Shown: positions 10,250-18,269 of the stretch, piece after piece
How positions within the stretch are numbered: the stretch's first letter is position 1
How the letters are laid out: the number at the start of each line of letters is the position of its first letter
Assembly: GCA_900548855.1 (NCBI GenBank)
Contig: URMF01000011.1
Coordinates: 8,957 to 72,956, forward strand
Source: an uncultured Eubacteriales bacterium
GTDB taxonomy: Bacteria > Bacillota > Clostridia > Lachnospirales > Lachnospiraceae
Direction of reading: 5' to 3'
DNA: 64,000 bases
Notes under the pieces: model-generated
Database searches by the model: none
Told to the model about the DNA's origin: nothing
What the model saw: only the letters and a program-made list of their open reading frames with translations
Program-made: the position numbers and the translations under genes

Positions 10250-11502
10250 GTATCATAACCCCCCATTAATTCCACTGGTGTCTGCCTTACCAGCCACAGT
10301 ATCGGTATAAAAGCAGCCACACCTGCAAGCACCATCCCAACGAAAAAGGCAGTTCCCACTGTATGCTGCAAATATATCCCTCTGCCACTCTGCCAGCTCA
10401 CAATACCATAACTGTCAAAATATTTCTGTAAGATAAAATAGCCTAAAACAACCGCAGACCCATATGCGGCAATCATTTTCAGCAGATTTTCTCCAAGGAG
10501 AAGCAGAATAAAATCCCTGGTGGAAGCACCATTTGCATAAAATATTCCAAAATACTTTGTATTATCTAAAATGTCCGCCATCTGAGTACACATCAATATA
10601 ATCAGAATTGCCATTCCTATAAAATACAGCATCCGTATTGTGACACAGATAACCTTTGCATTTTTCTGTTCTCTCGCTTCGATGACTTCGGAAAGAACGG
10701 CATAATTTGCTGTAAGCCCATACTTTTCTGCCAGTCTTTTAATTTTCTTTTCCGTTTCTTTCAGCTCATAGCCCTTTTTTACCGTGTAGGTTATCCTTGG
10801 TGATGAGACTTCTGGAATTATCGCAATCGCCAGATTATCCAGCTCCACCATATAATCCATCTGCAAAATTCCATCTGCACCATATATATTTTCATCCAGC
10901 CACTTTGAATCCTCTTCTAATATGCCAGCCACACAAAAATGACAGGTCTCTTCTCCTATCACCATTTCATAGACCGTACCCACTGGAATATCCGAATAGG
11001 AGCTGCCCAGATACAGCAGCACCTCATTCTCTGTCACCTCACACTCAGCCGGCTCTCTGCCCTCCTGCAGCTTCATTCTGCATATGGAGGCTGCCTCCGG
11101 ATTCATAAAAAGCATCCAAAACTCTGTACCTTCATTCTGCTCCAGTTCATTCTGCCGTTTTATCAGTTCCTCAAAGCACGGAGAACCATTTCCACCCATG
11201 CCACAGTCCCCTATGCCGGTAACCTCCTCCATTTCCGAAACCTCTTTTATAAACTGCATCAAATCTGCTTCCTTCTCAAACCCAAAGGAATCTCCTGTCA
11301 GATTCAGCCCCCCTGCCTGACCGGTTCCTCCATTCATCCATTCTTCACAGGCAATTCTTCCCTGTCTGGTATACTGATAAGAAAATACAGAAAATAGCAC
11401 TAATAAGGAAGCAAACAGACAAAGAAAGAACGTCACCATGCAGATAAATAATCTTTGCACGGCCCGCTGTGCGGCAAACCTACATATTGTTTTTAGCTTC
11501 AT
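10246..11502 (-). CDS. FtsX/MacB-like ABC transporter permease (first of pair)
   Basis: 418 residues. One N-terminal membrane segment (about 16-42) precedes a large extracytoplasmic domain (about 45-280). Three membrane segments follow in the C-terminal 140 residues (starting at MLYFIGMAILIILM), and the protein ends in the TPVELMGGYDT type tail common in this family. It overlaps the ATPase start by 4 bases and follows the second permease by 15 bases. With only one FtsX-like core per protein, the two permeases probably form a heterodimer. The substrate is not evident; the adjacent small exported protein is a candidate. Confidence 0.85.
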   Translation of the reverse strand: MKLKTICRFAAQRAVQRLFICMVTFFLCLFASLLVLFSVFSYQYTRQGRIACEEWMNGGTGQAGGLNLTGDSFGFEKEADLMQFIKEVSEMEEVTGIGDCGMGGNGSPCFEELIKRQNELEQNEGTEFWMLFMNPEAASICRMKLQEGREPAECEVTENEVLLYLGSSYSDIPVGTVYEMVIGEETCHFCVAGILEEDSKWLDENIYGADGILQMDYMVELDNLAIAIIPEVSSPRITYTVKKGYELKETEKKIKRLAEKYGLTANYAVLSEVIEAREQKNAKVICVTIRMLYFIGMAILIILMCTQMADILDNTKYFGIFYANGASTRDFILLLLGENLLKMIAAYGSAVVLGYFILQKYFDSYGIVSWQSGRGIYLQHTVGTAFFVGMVLAGVAAFIPILWLVRQTPVELMGGYDT

Positions 11503-11517
11503 CCTTCCACCTACCTT

Positions 11518-12669
11518 TTATAAAGACCGCATTCCCTCGGCAGGAGTAGTATGAAGCACTGTGTAAAAAGGCCATACCATAGAAGCTGCCACAACTGCCG
11601 CCGCAGAGAGACCCAAATGACATATATTATCTCCCATGTACTTCCACTTAAGCCAGTTATCCTGTGTGACAACCATCCGGAAACCCCAAAATATCACATC
11701 TAAAAACACGGAAATTCCCACCATCACACATATATCCTTAAGCAAAACAACCGATATTCCTCCCAATGTGCCGCCCAGTGCCTTACGTACCACCAGTTCC
11801 TTTTTTTTTCTCTTAATCCAGACGGAAGAAACCATATAACACGCACACAGACAAAATGCAAACAGTACCGAGACAATGCCGCGGTTTACCTGCGCCACGA
11901 CATAAGACATTACTTCTCCCTCTCCTGACTCCTGCTCTGTATACTCTTCAGACACTGTATAATACTGTTTATCTCCAATCTGATATAACCAATCTGCCAG
12001 CTCTGCAAAGCTTTCTTCCACTCCTATACCATTACTTCCATAGGACACTGTAAATTCCGCAAATTCCCCCTCCATAAGTCTTCTGTCAATCTCCCGCTGT
12101 TCCTGTCTTTCCATACAATCATAAAACAAAAACAGCCTGTCATCTGCGCCGCTCCCTGTTATATCTTTAAGAATTCCTATTACCTCATATGATTTTCCAT
12201 CTACTACAAGTCTTCTGTTTTTCTCCTGCTGCTGCGTGTACATAAGCAGCCCGCATCCGATTACAACACAGCTGCGGTGATGTACCCTCTCCGCCTCCGT
12301 AGGAAAATGTCCCTCTTCTATCATTTCCGGATAAGGCTCTGTCTGTTTCAAGACAACATCGGCATTCATTTTTATCATGGCATCCCCAATACAAAAGTCA
12401 TAATCCGACAATATGACATTTCCCTTTTCCAACTCCAGGGTTTCCGTTTCAAAGCCCCGAAATCTCTGGATAGCTCTCTCCTCTCCCATTGAATAGGTAT
12501 ACCGATAGTATGTTTTATACTGTTCTTTTTCCATCTGTTCTGCTGCCTCATTTTGTGCATTTTGAAGCTGTATACCTCTGATTACTATAAAAAATGTCAG
12601 GGTAAATGTAAGTATCATTAATAAACTGGCTGGTTTATCATGAATAACATAGGTATCCTTTTCTTTCAT
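11518..12669 (-). CDS. FtsX/MacB-like ABC transporter permease (second of pair)
   Basis: 383 residues with the same plan as its downstream neighbour: an N-terminal membrane segment, an extracytoplasmic domain with the VVIGCGLLMY strand, then three C-terminal membrane segments and a TTPAEGMRSL tail. A KKKELVVRKALGGT stretch precedes the second membrane segment; such basic, glycine-ended turns are typical of MacB-like permeases. ATG at 12669 is used because GGGAGG lies 5-6 bases upstream. It is the first transporter gene after the small exported protein, with a 114-base gap and no visible terminator. Confidence 0.83.
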   Translation of the reverse strand: MKEKDTYVIHDKPASLLMILTFTLTFFIVIRGIQLQNAQNEAAEQMEKEQYKTYYRYTYSMGEERAIQRFRGFETETLELEKGNVILSDYDFCIGDAMIKMNADVVLKQTEPYPEMIEEGHFPTEAERVHHRSCVVIGCGLLMYTQQQEKNRRLVVDGKSYEVIGILKDITGSGADDRLFLFYDCMERQEQREIDRRLMEGEFAEFTVSYGSNGIGVEESFAELADWLYQIGDKQYYTVSEEYTEQESGEGEVMSYVVAQVNRGIVSVLFAFCLCACYMVSSVWIKRKKKELVVRKALGGTLGGISVVLLKDICVMVGISVFLDVIFWGFRMVVTQDNWLKWKYMGDNICHLGLSAAAVVAASMVWPFYTVLHTTPAEGMRSL

Positions 12670-12783
12670 GTGCCCTCCCATATAGTATCCGGCTTCTCTG
12701 AAAAAAACAGAATTTTCATCCGGACAAAATATAAGAATGGATATTATAAATGCCCATATTCATATTACCCATTCTTATTCATA

Positions 12784-13203
12784 TCACTTTACAGAAACAG
12801 TATCACTTTTTTCGCTAAATCCATTTAACTTTACACTAATGTTAATCTTCTTGCTCGTCGTAGAACCTGTAGTTGCTTTTACCGTTGTCTTATAACGGTT
12901 TAACTTCACACTGGCCTTATTTGTTTTTGATGAGCCGGTACCCACTTTGAAATATCCTTCTCCTGCATCCCGATGCGAGCCAACCAACCCTCCACCATAA
13001 CTATACGGATTTATATATTTTTCGATTTTTACCGGTTTTTTTATATCTACAACCTTATTCCTAACAATATTTGCACTCCCCCATATCTTTGCGTCACTGT
13101 TTCCGGATGTCAGATATGTAGATGCCGCCGCCTGCGCTGTTACTACCGAAGTCATCACCAATAATAATACTCCAAACGCAATAACTACTGTTCTTAATTT
13201 CAT
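12784..13203 (-). CDS. Small secreted protein, bacteriocin-like candidate
   Basis: 139 residues. A clean signal peptide (MKLRTVVIAF then hydrophobic residues, AQAAA cleavage region near residue 28) leaves a mature protein of about 110 residues. The mature part is basic and Ser/Thr/Lys-rich, with a Gly-rich SYGGGLVGSH segment and no cysteine. AAGGAGG lies 6 bases before the chosen ATG. It has its own promoter and stands immediately before a two-permease/one-ATPase exporter, the arrangement seen for lactococcin-972-like bacteriocins with immunity transporters. However, I do not see the lactococcin-972 core pattern, so bacteriocin is only a suggestion. It could equally be a beta-sandwich surface protein. 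Confidence 0.6.
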   Translation of the reverse strand: MKLRTVVIAFGVLLLVMTSVVTAQAAASTYLTSGNSDAKIWGSANIVRNKVVDIKKPVKIEKYINPYSYGGGLVGSHRDAGEGYFKVGTGSSKTNKASVKLNRYKTTVKATTGSTTSKKINISVKLNGFSEKSDTVSVK

Positions 13204-13275
13204 TTTTTTCCTCCTTTTCATCTGGTCTGAATATAAACTAACTTGTGAAAATCAGTCCATTAATTTTATGTATAG

Positions 13276-13304
13276 AGTTTATCATCTATAACCGGCATTG
13301 TCAA
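13276..13304 (-). promoter_or_regulatory. Promoter of the small-exported-protein/ABC cassette
   Basis: Minus strand TTGACA (13299-13304), 17-base spacer, TAAACT (13276-13281). It lies about 73 bases upstream of the exported-protein start and downstream of the HD hydrolase terminator, so the cassette appears to be an independent unit. Confidence 0.7.
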
Positions 13305-13338
13305 TAGTTTTTCATCGTTTGTCGTTTTACATAATTTC

Positions 13339-13371
13339 AAAAAACAGACCTGCTCTTTCACAGGTCTGTTT
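13339..13371 (-). terminator. Intrinsic terminator after the HD hydrolase gene
   Basis: On the minus strand AAACAGACCTG and CAGGTCTGTTT form an 11-bp stem around an 8-base loop, followed by a short run of T. It lies just 15 bases past the hydrolase stop codon. Confidence 0.8.
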
Positions 13372-13385
13372 ACACATTTTTTCGC

Positions 13386-13922
13386 TCATTCGTTTAATTT
13401 CCAAAATATTCCCAGATACTGCCGTTCCACTTCATCAAATGGAACAAATCCTTCCGAAAAGCGGCTTTTCATCTCCGGCTCTTCCCTGTCGGAGGATTCA
13501 CTTAACAATTCCCGCAAATCAAAATAAAGCATATCCTCGTCTATCACCTTTACCAGCACTGCCTCTGCTTCCGTTAACGGACTGCCAAGATATTTTCCAT
13601 AAATAATATCCAGCATCCTCTGTTCCAGTTCCCGATAAGCCGGCATAGATTTTTTAAAGGGACCCGGTACATCTGAAAGATATGCTTCACTGGCATCATG
13701 TAACAGACAGGCAAGACGCACCCGTCTGCTATAGCCCCTTGCCTCTGCCTCCATTGCACAATTTATACAATGCTGCCCAACAGAGAAAAAATGCTTTACA
13801 TGTCCGTTTCCTCTACATATCAGGGACAGGGCATGAGCAATATCTTCAATGTAAATCTTATCCGCTTCCGGTTGTAACGGATAAAAATGGATTCCGCTAT
13901 AGGTTGTAATATAGTCTGACAT
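13386..13922 (-). CDS. HD-domain phosphohydrolase (YfbR-like)
   Basis: 178 residues. The metal-binding HD pattern is visible: H near residue 43 and H49 in HFFSVGQHC, the LLHDASEAY motif (HD at about 73-74), and D129 in VKVIDEDML. The family includes 5'-nucleotidases and other nucleotide phosphohydrolases acting in the cytoplasm; the substrate cannot be told from sequence. The N-terminus (TYSGIHFYPLQP) resembles a version common in phages and Firmicutes. It lies between rplL and the exporter cassette with its own terminator. Confidence 0.82.
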   Translation of the reverse strand: MSDYITTYSGIHFYPLQPEADKIYIEDIAHALSLICRGNGHVKHFFSVGQHCINCAMEAEARGYSRRVRLACLLHDASEAYLSDVPGPFKKSMPAYRELEQRMLDIIYGKYLGSPLTEAEAVLVKVIDEDMLYFDLRELLSESSDREEPEMKSRFSEGFVPFDEVERQYLGIFWKLNE

Positions 13923-14011
13923 GTATCTAATAATCCTCTCTTTATAAAGAAGCTCCCTTCTGATTCAAACAATACCTCGCTTCCAGCTCGGTGTCGCAAC
14001 GCTCGCCAAAT

Positions 14012-14118
14012 AAAAGTGCTAACGCACTTTTCTAAGATAATAAAAAAGCACAGTCCGGAATGCAAGCATTCCATTCTGCACTTTTTTATTATCTTAACAA
14101 AAGCACTTCGTGCTTTTG
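14012..14118. repeat. Cluster of three palindromes between rplL and the HD hydrolase gene
   Basis: Three adjacent inverted repeats share the word GCACTT or its complement. At 14012-14031 AAAAGTGC pairs with GCACTTTT. At 14033-14096 a near-perfect ~64-base palindrome has outer arms TAAGATAATAAAAAAG and CTTTTTTATTATCTTA with an inner GGAATG/CATTCC stem. At 14098-14118 CAAAAGCAC pairs with GTGCTTTTG around TTC. The first one met after rplL on the minus strand can act as the rplL terminator. The long palindrome resembles a small miniature element or a bidirectional terminator. The rest of the 13923-14141 gap shows no gene. Confidence 0.7.
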
Positions 14119-14141
14119 CTTGGCTCACTGTTCTGCGCAGA

Positions 14142-14513
14142 TTACTTTAATGTAACCTTAGCACCTTCAGCCTCTAACTTAGTCTTAATATCCTCAGCCT
14201 CTGCCTTAGAAGCACCCTCTTTAACAACCTTAGGAGCTCCGTCAACAACTTCCTTAGCTTCCTTAAGACCTAAACCAGTTACCTCACGAACAACCTTGAT
14301 AACCTTAACCTTATTAGCGCCAACCTCTGTTAACTCTACATCAAACTCATCCTTCTCAGCAGCTGCTTCTCCGCCTGCTGCTCCACCTGCCGCTACAACT
14401 GCAACACCTGCTGCAGCAGATACGCCAAACTCTTCCTCACAAGCCTTTACTAAATCGTTTAACTCTAAAACACTTAACTTCTTAATCTCTTCGATAAATT
14501 CCTGAGTAGTCAT
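14142..14513 (-). CDS. rplL: 50S ribosomal protein L7/L12
   Basis: 123 residues. The N-terminal dimerisation helices (MTTQEFIEEIKKLSVLELN), the Ala/Gly-rich hinge (about 35-52) and the C-terminal factor-binding domain (KVKVIKVVREVTGLGLKEAK) are all intact and of normal length. It forms the ribosomal stalk with L10 and recruits GTPase translation factors. It follows rplJ by 72 bases and shares the L10-leader-controlled transcript. Confidence 0.98.
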   Translation of the reverse strand: MTTQEFIEEIKKLSVLELNDLVKACEEEFGVSAAAGVAVVAAGGAAGGEAAAEKDEFDVELTEVGANKVKVIKVVREVTGLGLKEAKEVVDGAPKVVKEGASKAEAEDIKTKLEAEGAKVTLK

Positions 14514-14585
14514 TATTCTAATTCCTCCATTAATTAATATTTGATGATAACATCATTCTACACTATGTTACAAAGGATATAAATC

Positions 14586-15086
14586 CTATGCCTCTGCTGC
14601 ACCATCCTGCTGCTCTGCAATCTGCTTGATAACTCTTGCAAAGTTTGCGATTGGTGACTGGATACTTCCAAGGAACTTGGAAAGCAACTCTTCTCTTGAA
14701 GGGATGCTGGAAATGGTCTTGATGCCGGCCTGGTCATAGTAGGTTCCCTCAACAACACCAGCTTTAATCTCCAATGCTTCTGCCTCTTTTGCAAATTTAG
14801 CAAGAATTCTTGCTGGAGCAGTTGCATCTGTCTTAGAGATAGCGATTGCATTCGGTCCTTCCAAATCATCCTTTAAAGATTCAAATTCTGTGCCTTCAAT
14901 TGCAAAACGTACCATCGTGTTCTTATATACCTTGTATATAACACCGGCTTCTCTTAACTCCTTACGAAGTCTGGTATCCTGTTCTACAGTAAGACCACGA
15001 TAGTCAACTATTACAGCTGATTGTGCATCCTGAAGCTGAGCTTTAATCTCTTCAACAATTGGTTGCTTTAATTCAATCTTTGCCAT
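14586..15086 (-). CDS. rplJ: 50S ribosomal protein L10
   Basis: 166 residues. It begins MAKIELKQPIVEEIKAQL and carries the conserved VDYRGLTVEQ and YKNTMVRFA stretches typical of L10, with a C-terminal helix for binding L7/L12 dimers. It is preceded by a structured leader that L10 or the L10-L12 complex is known to bind in bacteria, giving autoregulation. rplK and rplA are not upstream, where they often are; a FliD-like gene on the opposite strand is there instead. Confidence 0.98.
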   Translation of the reverse strand: MAKIELKQPIVEEIKAQLQDAQSAVIVDYRGLTVEQDTRLRKELREAGVIYKVYKNTMVRFAIEGTEFESLKDDLEGPNAIAISKTDATAPARILAKFAKEAEALEIKAGVVEGTYYDQAGIKTISSIPSREELLSKFLGSIQSPIANFARVIKQIAEQQDGAAEA

Positions 15087-15165
15087 CGTTTCTGCGCCTC
15101 CTTATTATATTAATGACTGCGCGATATCGAACCTTTTCTATCTTACGACTCTTTAAGCTTTCATA

Positions 15166-15295
15166 AAAAAAGCTCCATGTCCAAAGACATAGAGCGAAAC
15201 GTCATTCATACGATTCTTCCTCGGTAGGCGCTGCGCTTACACCAAATGGTACCTACTGTCTTCGGCAGTTCATCGCTAGATACTTTAACATACAA
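15166..15295 (-). ncRNA. Ribosomal protein L10 leader with terminator hairpin
   Basis: On the minus strand this reads GAACTGCCGAAGACAGTAGG, then a GTACC/GCGCC paired region and CCTACCGAGGAAGAAT, the recognisable core of the L10 leader in Firmicutes. It ends in a GC-containing hairpin (GCTCTATGTC / GACATGGAGC) followed by seven T at 15165-15199, an intrinsic terminator. Binding of L10-L12 to the leader is known to reduce rplJL expression; here the terminator suggests control by attenuation. Confidence 0.88.
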
Positions 15296-15366
15296 CACAT
15301 AAAGTGTCAAGCATTTTTTACTAAAATAAATGATACATATTTGTATAATATTCTACTTTTTTATAC

Positions 15367-15395
15367 TAGACATGATTTTTTTTCTATATTATAAT
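15367..15395 (+). promoter_or_regulatory. Promoter of the FliD-like gene
   Basis: Plus strand TAGACA (15367-15372), 17-base spacer, TATAAT (15390-15395). It gives a leader of about 85 bases before an AAGGAGG ribosome site at the FliD-like start. It is divergent from the L10 leader. Confidence 0.7.
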
Positions 15396-15488
15396 AAAGA
15401 TAATTATATCTTAATCAGCTTCAAAGGATTGAACTGATTTTATGATTTTCGGTTAAGGCTTATTTTTCCAGGGAAGGAGGTAAATAAT

Positions 15489-16751
15489 ATGCTGAATCTG
15501 AATAACGTCTATAATTATTATGGTTCACAGGTAATCGCTCCCAAAAGCGACCGGTCTGCTTCTCACAAAAAAGACGATTTAAAAACAATTTACAATAACA
15601 TGGTTAAGCAAAATCAGCATTCTCCATTATATAAGTTTACCTTCTCTGATGCAACCCAGGCCTATGCTATCGGTATTAAGGAGGCTGCCATGGCTTTAGA
15701 ATCCGAAAGCAGATTATTGGGCGGACAGGAGGATACTGTATTCGCGCAAATGACTGCCGTATCCGATAATGAAAATATTGTTTATGCCATTTTAAATGAT
15801 TCCGAAGCAAAAGACCTTCCCGAAAAGCTCTCCATACAGGTTGATACATTAGCCAGGGGGCAAACCAACGTAGGCACTTATCTTCCTGCAGGGGAAACCA
15901 TGTTTCCTGCCGGAGATTATTCCTTTGGCATTGCAGTGGGACATAACAAATACACATTTCAGCTTACCGTACACAATGGTGATACGAACCAGGAGCTTCA
16001 ACGCAATCTTGCCACCTCCATTAACGAAAATAATATCGGGGTACGGGCAAGTATCCGGAATAACCGCGTAGACGGAACCTGCGCTTTTGTACTCCGTTCA
16101 GAGGCAACAGGCTTGCCAAAGAATGACGACTTATTTTTCCGGTTTGATGAGACCTACCTGGAAAATGATATAACAAGCCTGTTAGGTATTGACAACATTA
16201 ATGAAACACCCTCCAACGCAGAATTTTACATCAACGATACCATGCATACCTCAATCAGCAACCGAATCTCTATCAACCACTCCATTGATATTGATTTGCT
16301 CTCCACCAGTGAAGAACCGGTCAATGTTTATTTAGTTCCGGATGAGGAAAAAATATCCGATAAGCTGACGGATTTTATAAATTCTTACAACCAGCTGATT
16401 GATATTGCAAGAAACAGCTCCAGCCAAAAGGGAGCCACCAAGCTTTTCCGGGATATTACAGGTATTGCCAGACGCAACCAGAAGGCTTTGGAAACCGCAG
16501 GGCTTACAGTTGATGAAAACGGCTATATGAACCGCTCCAGCGAGGCCGACAGCGCACAAATACAGTCTTTATTTGACGAAGAGCTTTCTAATTTCCGGAA
16601 GGATATCAAACGGACAACAGATAAAATGACCCTGAATCCTCTGCATTATATTGACAAAATTGTAGTTACCTACCCAAATACAACTGGAACCTATCCAAAT
16701 CCCTATATTCCGTCAAAATATTCCGGACTTTTATTTAACGATTATGCATAG
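15489..16751 (+). CDS. Flagellar hook-associated protein 2 (FliD)-like protein
   Basis: 420 residues, no signal peptide. The central part (about 100-270) has strand-rich segments like the FliD D2-D3 domains, and the C-terminal part contains KLTDFINSYNQLIDIARNS, a heptad-rich helix typical of FliD cap proteins. The helical ends that pack in the filament are shorter than in classical FliD. No other flagellar gene is near, it has its own promoter and a terminator follows, so it is a single-gene unit. It could be a stand-alone cap paralogue or a protein of similar fold with another use; FliD-like is the best reading. Confidence 0.65.
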   Translation: MLNLNNVYNYYGSQVIAPKSDRSASHKKDDLKTIYNNMVKQNQHSPLYKFTFSDATQAYAIGIKEAAMALESESRLLGGQEDTVFAQMTAVSDNENIVYAILNDSEAKDLPEKLSIQVDTLARGQTNVGTYLPAGETMFPAGDYSFGIAVGHNKYTFQLTVHNGDTNQELQRNLATSINENNIGVRASIRNNRVDGTCAFVLRSEATGLPKNDDLFFRFDETYLENDITSLLGIDNINETPSNAEFYINDTMHTSISNRISINHSIDIDLLSTSEEPVNVYLVPDEEKISDKLTDFINSYNQLIDIARNSSSQKGATKLFRDITGIARRNQKALETAGLTVDENGYMNRSSEADSAQIQSLFDEELSNFRKDIKRTTDKMTLNPLHYIDKIVVTYPNTTGTYPNPYIPSKYSGLLFNDYA

Positions 16752-16796
16752 GAAGCCTACATATTAACATATCTTCACAATTAAAACAATGCTTTC

Positions 16797-16840
16797 GAGG
16801 CTGCCACAGCAACATCCTGATATGGCAGCCTCCCTTTTAT
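16797..16840. terminator. Bidirectional terminator
   Basis: GAGGCTGCCA (16797-16806) and TGGCAGCCTC (16823-16832) form a 10-bp stem followed by CCTTTTATTTT on the plus strand. It sits between the converging FliD-like gene and the 121-residue helical protein gene and can serve at least the plus strand. Confidence 0.8.
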
Positions 16841-16841
16841 T

Positions 16842-17207
16842 TTACTCCACCACCTGTTTTGCAGCTAAATCCAGCCTGTTAAGAAACGGAAGAAAATCGG
16901 TTTCCAGACAATCAGCCACCATTAATGTATCTCCTCCGCTCAATGAGTTTCCCAAATTCTTAACCGCATTAATCATTGATTTTTTATCGATATAACTGCC
17001 CTTTTCATTAATCAGGGACATACATTGGTTAAATACTTCAATCTCCCAGTTAATTCCGTTAATCACATCATTTAAAAATGTATTGGTATCCTCCTGCCCT
17101 TCCGTTCTCAATTCCTCAATTAGAATCTGCAGCGCCGGAATCAGGTTATCACTGTAAGTAATCAGTTCTTTTAACACTTCCCGCTGAAGCTGTTCTCTTT
17201 CTTCCAT
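16842..17207 (-). CDS. Small helical protein of unknown function
   Basis: 121 residues, acidic and predicted almost wholly alpha-helical, with no signal peptide or cysteines. The stretch LITYSDNLIPALQILIEELR is amphipathic, and the pattern recalls small cytoplasmic proteins found next to flagellar or sporulation genes, but I do not recognise the family. It starts directly after the downstream end of the PF06541-type membrane gene (1-base gap) and shares its promoter, so the two probably work together. Confidence 0.6.
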   Translation of the reverse strand: MEEREQLQREVLKELITYSDNLIPALQILIEELRTEGQEDTNTFLNDVINGINWEIEVFNQCMSLINEKGSYIDKKSMINAVKNLGNSLSGGDTLMVADCLETDFLPFLNRLDLAAKQVVE

Positions 17208-17208
17208 G

Positions 17209-18123
17209 CTATTTCCTCCTTCTATCCTGTAACCTGCGTCTGATTTCTGCCGTCTCCTCCTCCAAACCCTTAAACCCAGAGCCTGGATTGTGTAGCAGCA
17301 GCTGTTTGGAATGCTTTTCCATATTCTGGCGCAGCCGCTCTCTTGCTGCCTCTATTTCAGCAATCGTCTCCATCCGCTGTTCCCTGCGTCTGCTTTGCGC
17401 TTCTTTCCGGTATTCCCCAATCTGGTTTCTGCTTTCTTCCATCACCTGTGCCAATTGCTGTTTTGATTCTCCTACAGCCCGCGACAAAGCTTCCTTTTTC
17501 TCATTCATCTGCTCTTTTGTTTCTTCGATAGATTCATTAAACTTATCCCGCTGCTCAGCCAGCATGTCTTCCAAACGCTTTTTCAAATCTTCTGCCTGAA
17601 TAATCAAAGAGCGCAAATCCATAGCCTCTCTGAATGCATTTGTAAAGTCATATACTATGCAGATAGTAATGATAAAGGTCATAATACTGATAACCTCCTC
17701 ATTCCAGCTGTTTACCAGCTTTACTACCGGTTTATGCACCACATATACCATCAACAGGCTTAAAAATCCCCAGGCAATTGTTGACACCAGGCAAATATGT
17801 CCCTGAAATTGGATTTTCCGGTGGCTGTAATCCCAATACCGCACTTTAAAAAGCTTAAGCATCACTACTCCGGTAACATACTCCAGAATTGTAGCTGTAA
17901 TTGCGCCTGCAAGATAAACCGCCACAGGATACTGCTGAAATGGCAGAGTTACCAATAAAATAATAACCGCGCCACTTCCATATAACGGCAGCCACGGTCC
18001 CTTCATAAAACCCCTGTTAATCCATTTTCTGTTTGCAAGAGATACATAAACAGACTCAAATATCCACCCACAGATACAATAAAAATAAAAGTAGACTAAC
18101 CAGCTGTTGAAGTGAAATGCCAT
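17209..18123 (-). CDS. Putative ABC-transporter type IV (CmpB-like) membrane protein with coiled-coil tail
   Basis: 304 residues. The N-terminal half (about 10-165) has five hydrophobic segments, including the FYFYCICGWIFESVYVS and FMKGPWLPLYGSG motifs diagnostic of the family called putative ABC-transporter type IV (PF06541). Residues about 175-270 are a long charged coiled coil (EDLKKRLEDMLAEQRDKFNE), an extension beyond the usual family length. The biochemical role of the family is not established. It is followed at once by the 121-residue helical gene. Confidence 0.75.
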   Translation of the reverse strand: MAFHFNSWLVYFYFYCICGWIFESVYVSLANRKWINRGFMKGPWLPLYGSGAVIILLVTLPFQQYPVAVYLAGAITATILEYVTGVVMLKLFKVRYWDYSHRKIQFQGHICLVSTIAWGFLSLLMVYVVHKPVVKLVNSWNEEVISIMTFIITICIVYDFTNAFREAMDLRSLIIQAEDLKKRLEDMLAEQRDKFNESIEETKEQMNEKKEALSRAVGESKQQLAQVMEESRNQIGEYRKEAQSRRREQRMETIAEIEAARERLRQNMEKHSKQLLLHNPGSGFKGLEEETAEIRRRLQDRRRK

Positions 18124-18179
18124 ATATTTTCAATCCTTCCTTATCCTTTGGTATATACGTTCGTTAGAATATTATTTTG

Positions 18180-18208
18180 ATTATATAATATAACCTGTTT
18201 TTTTACAA
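18180..18208 (-). promoter_or_regulatory. Promoter of the CmpB-like operon
   Basis: Minus strand TTGTAA (18203-18208), 17-base spacer, TATAAT (18180-18185), about 55 bases upstream of the CmpB-like start and just beyond the last gene of the T7SS locus. Confidence 0.65.
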
Positions 18209-18269
18209 CAAAATGAATGTTGGAAGATAATAGAATTGTTAACACCGCCATGTTTATCCATGAGTTTTT

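Noticed and set aside
12784..13203. Assigning the small exported protein to the lactococcin-972 bacteriocin family
   Set aside because: The gene order fits, but the core sequence pattern of that family is not visible; kept only as a bacteriocin-like candidate.
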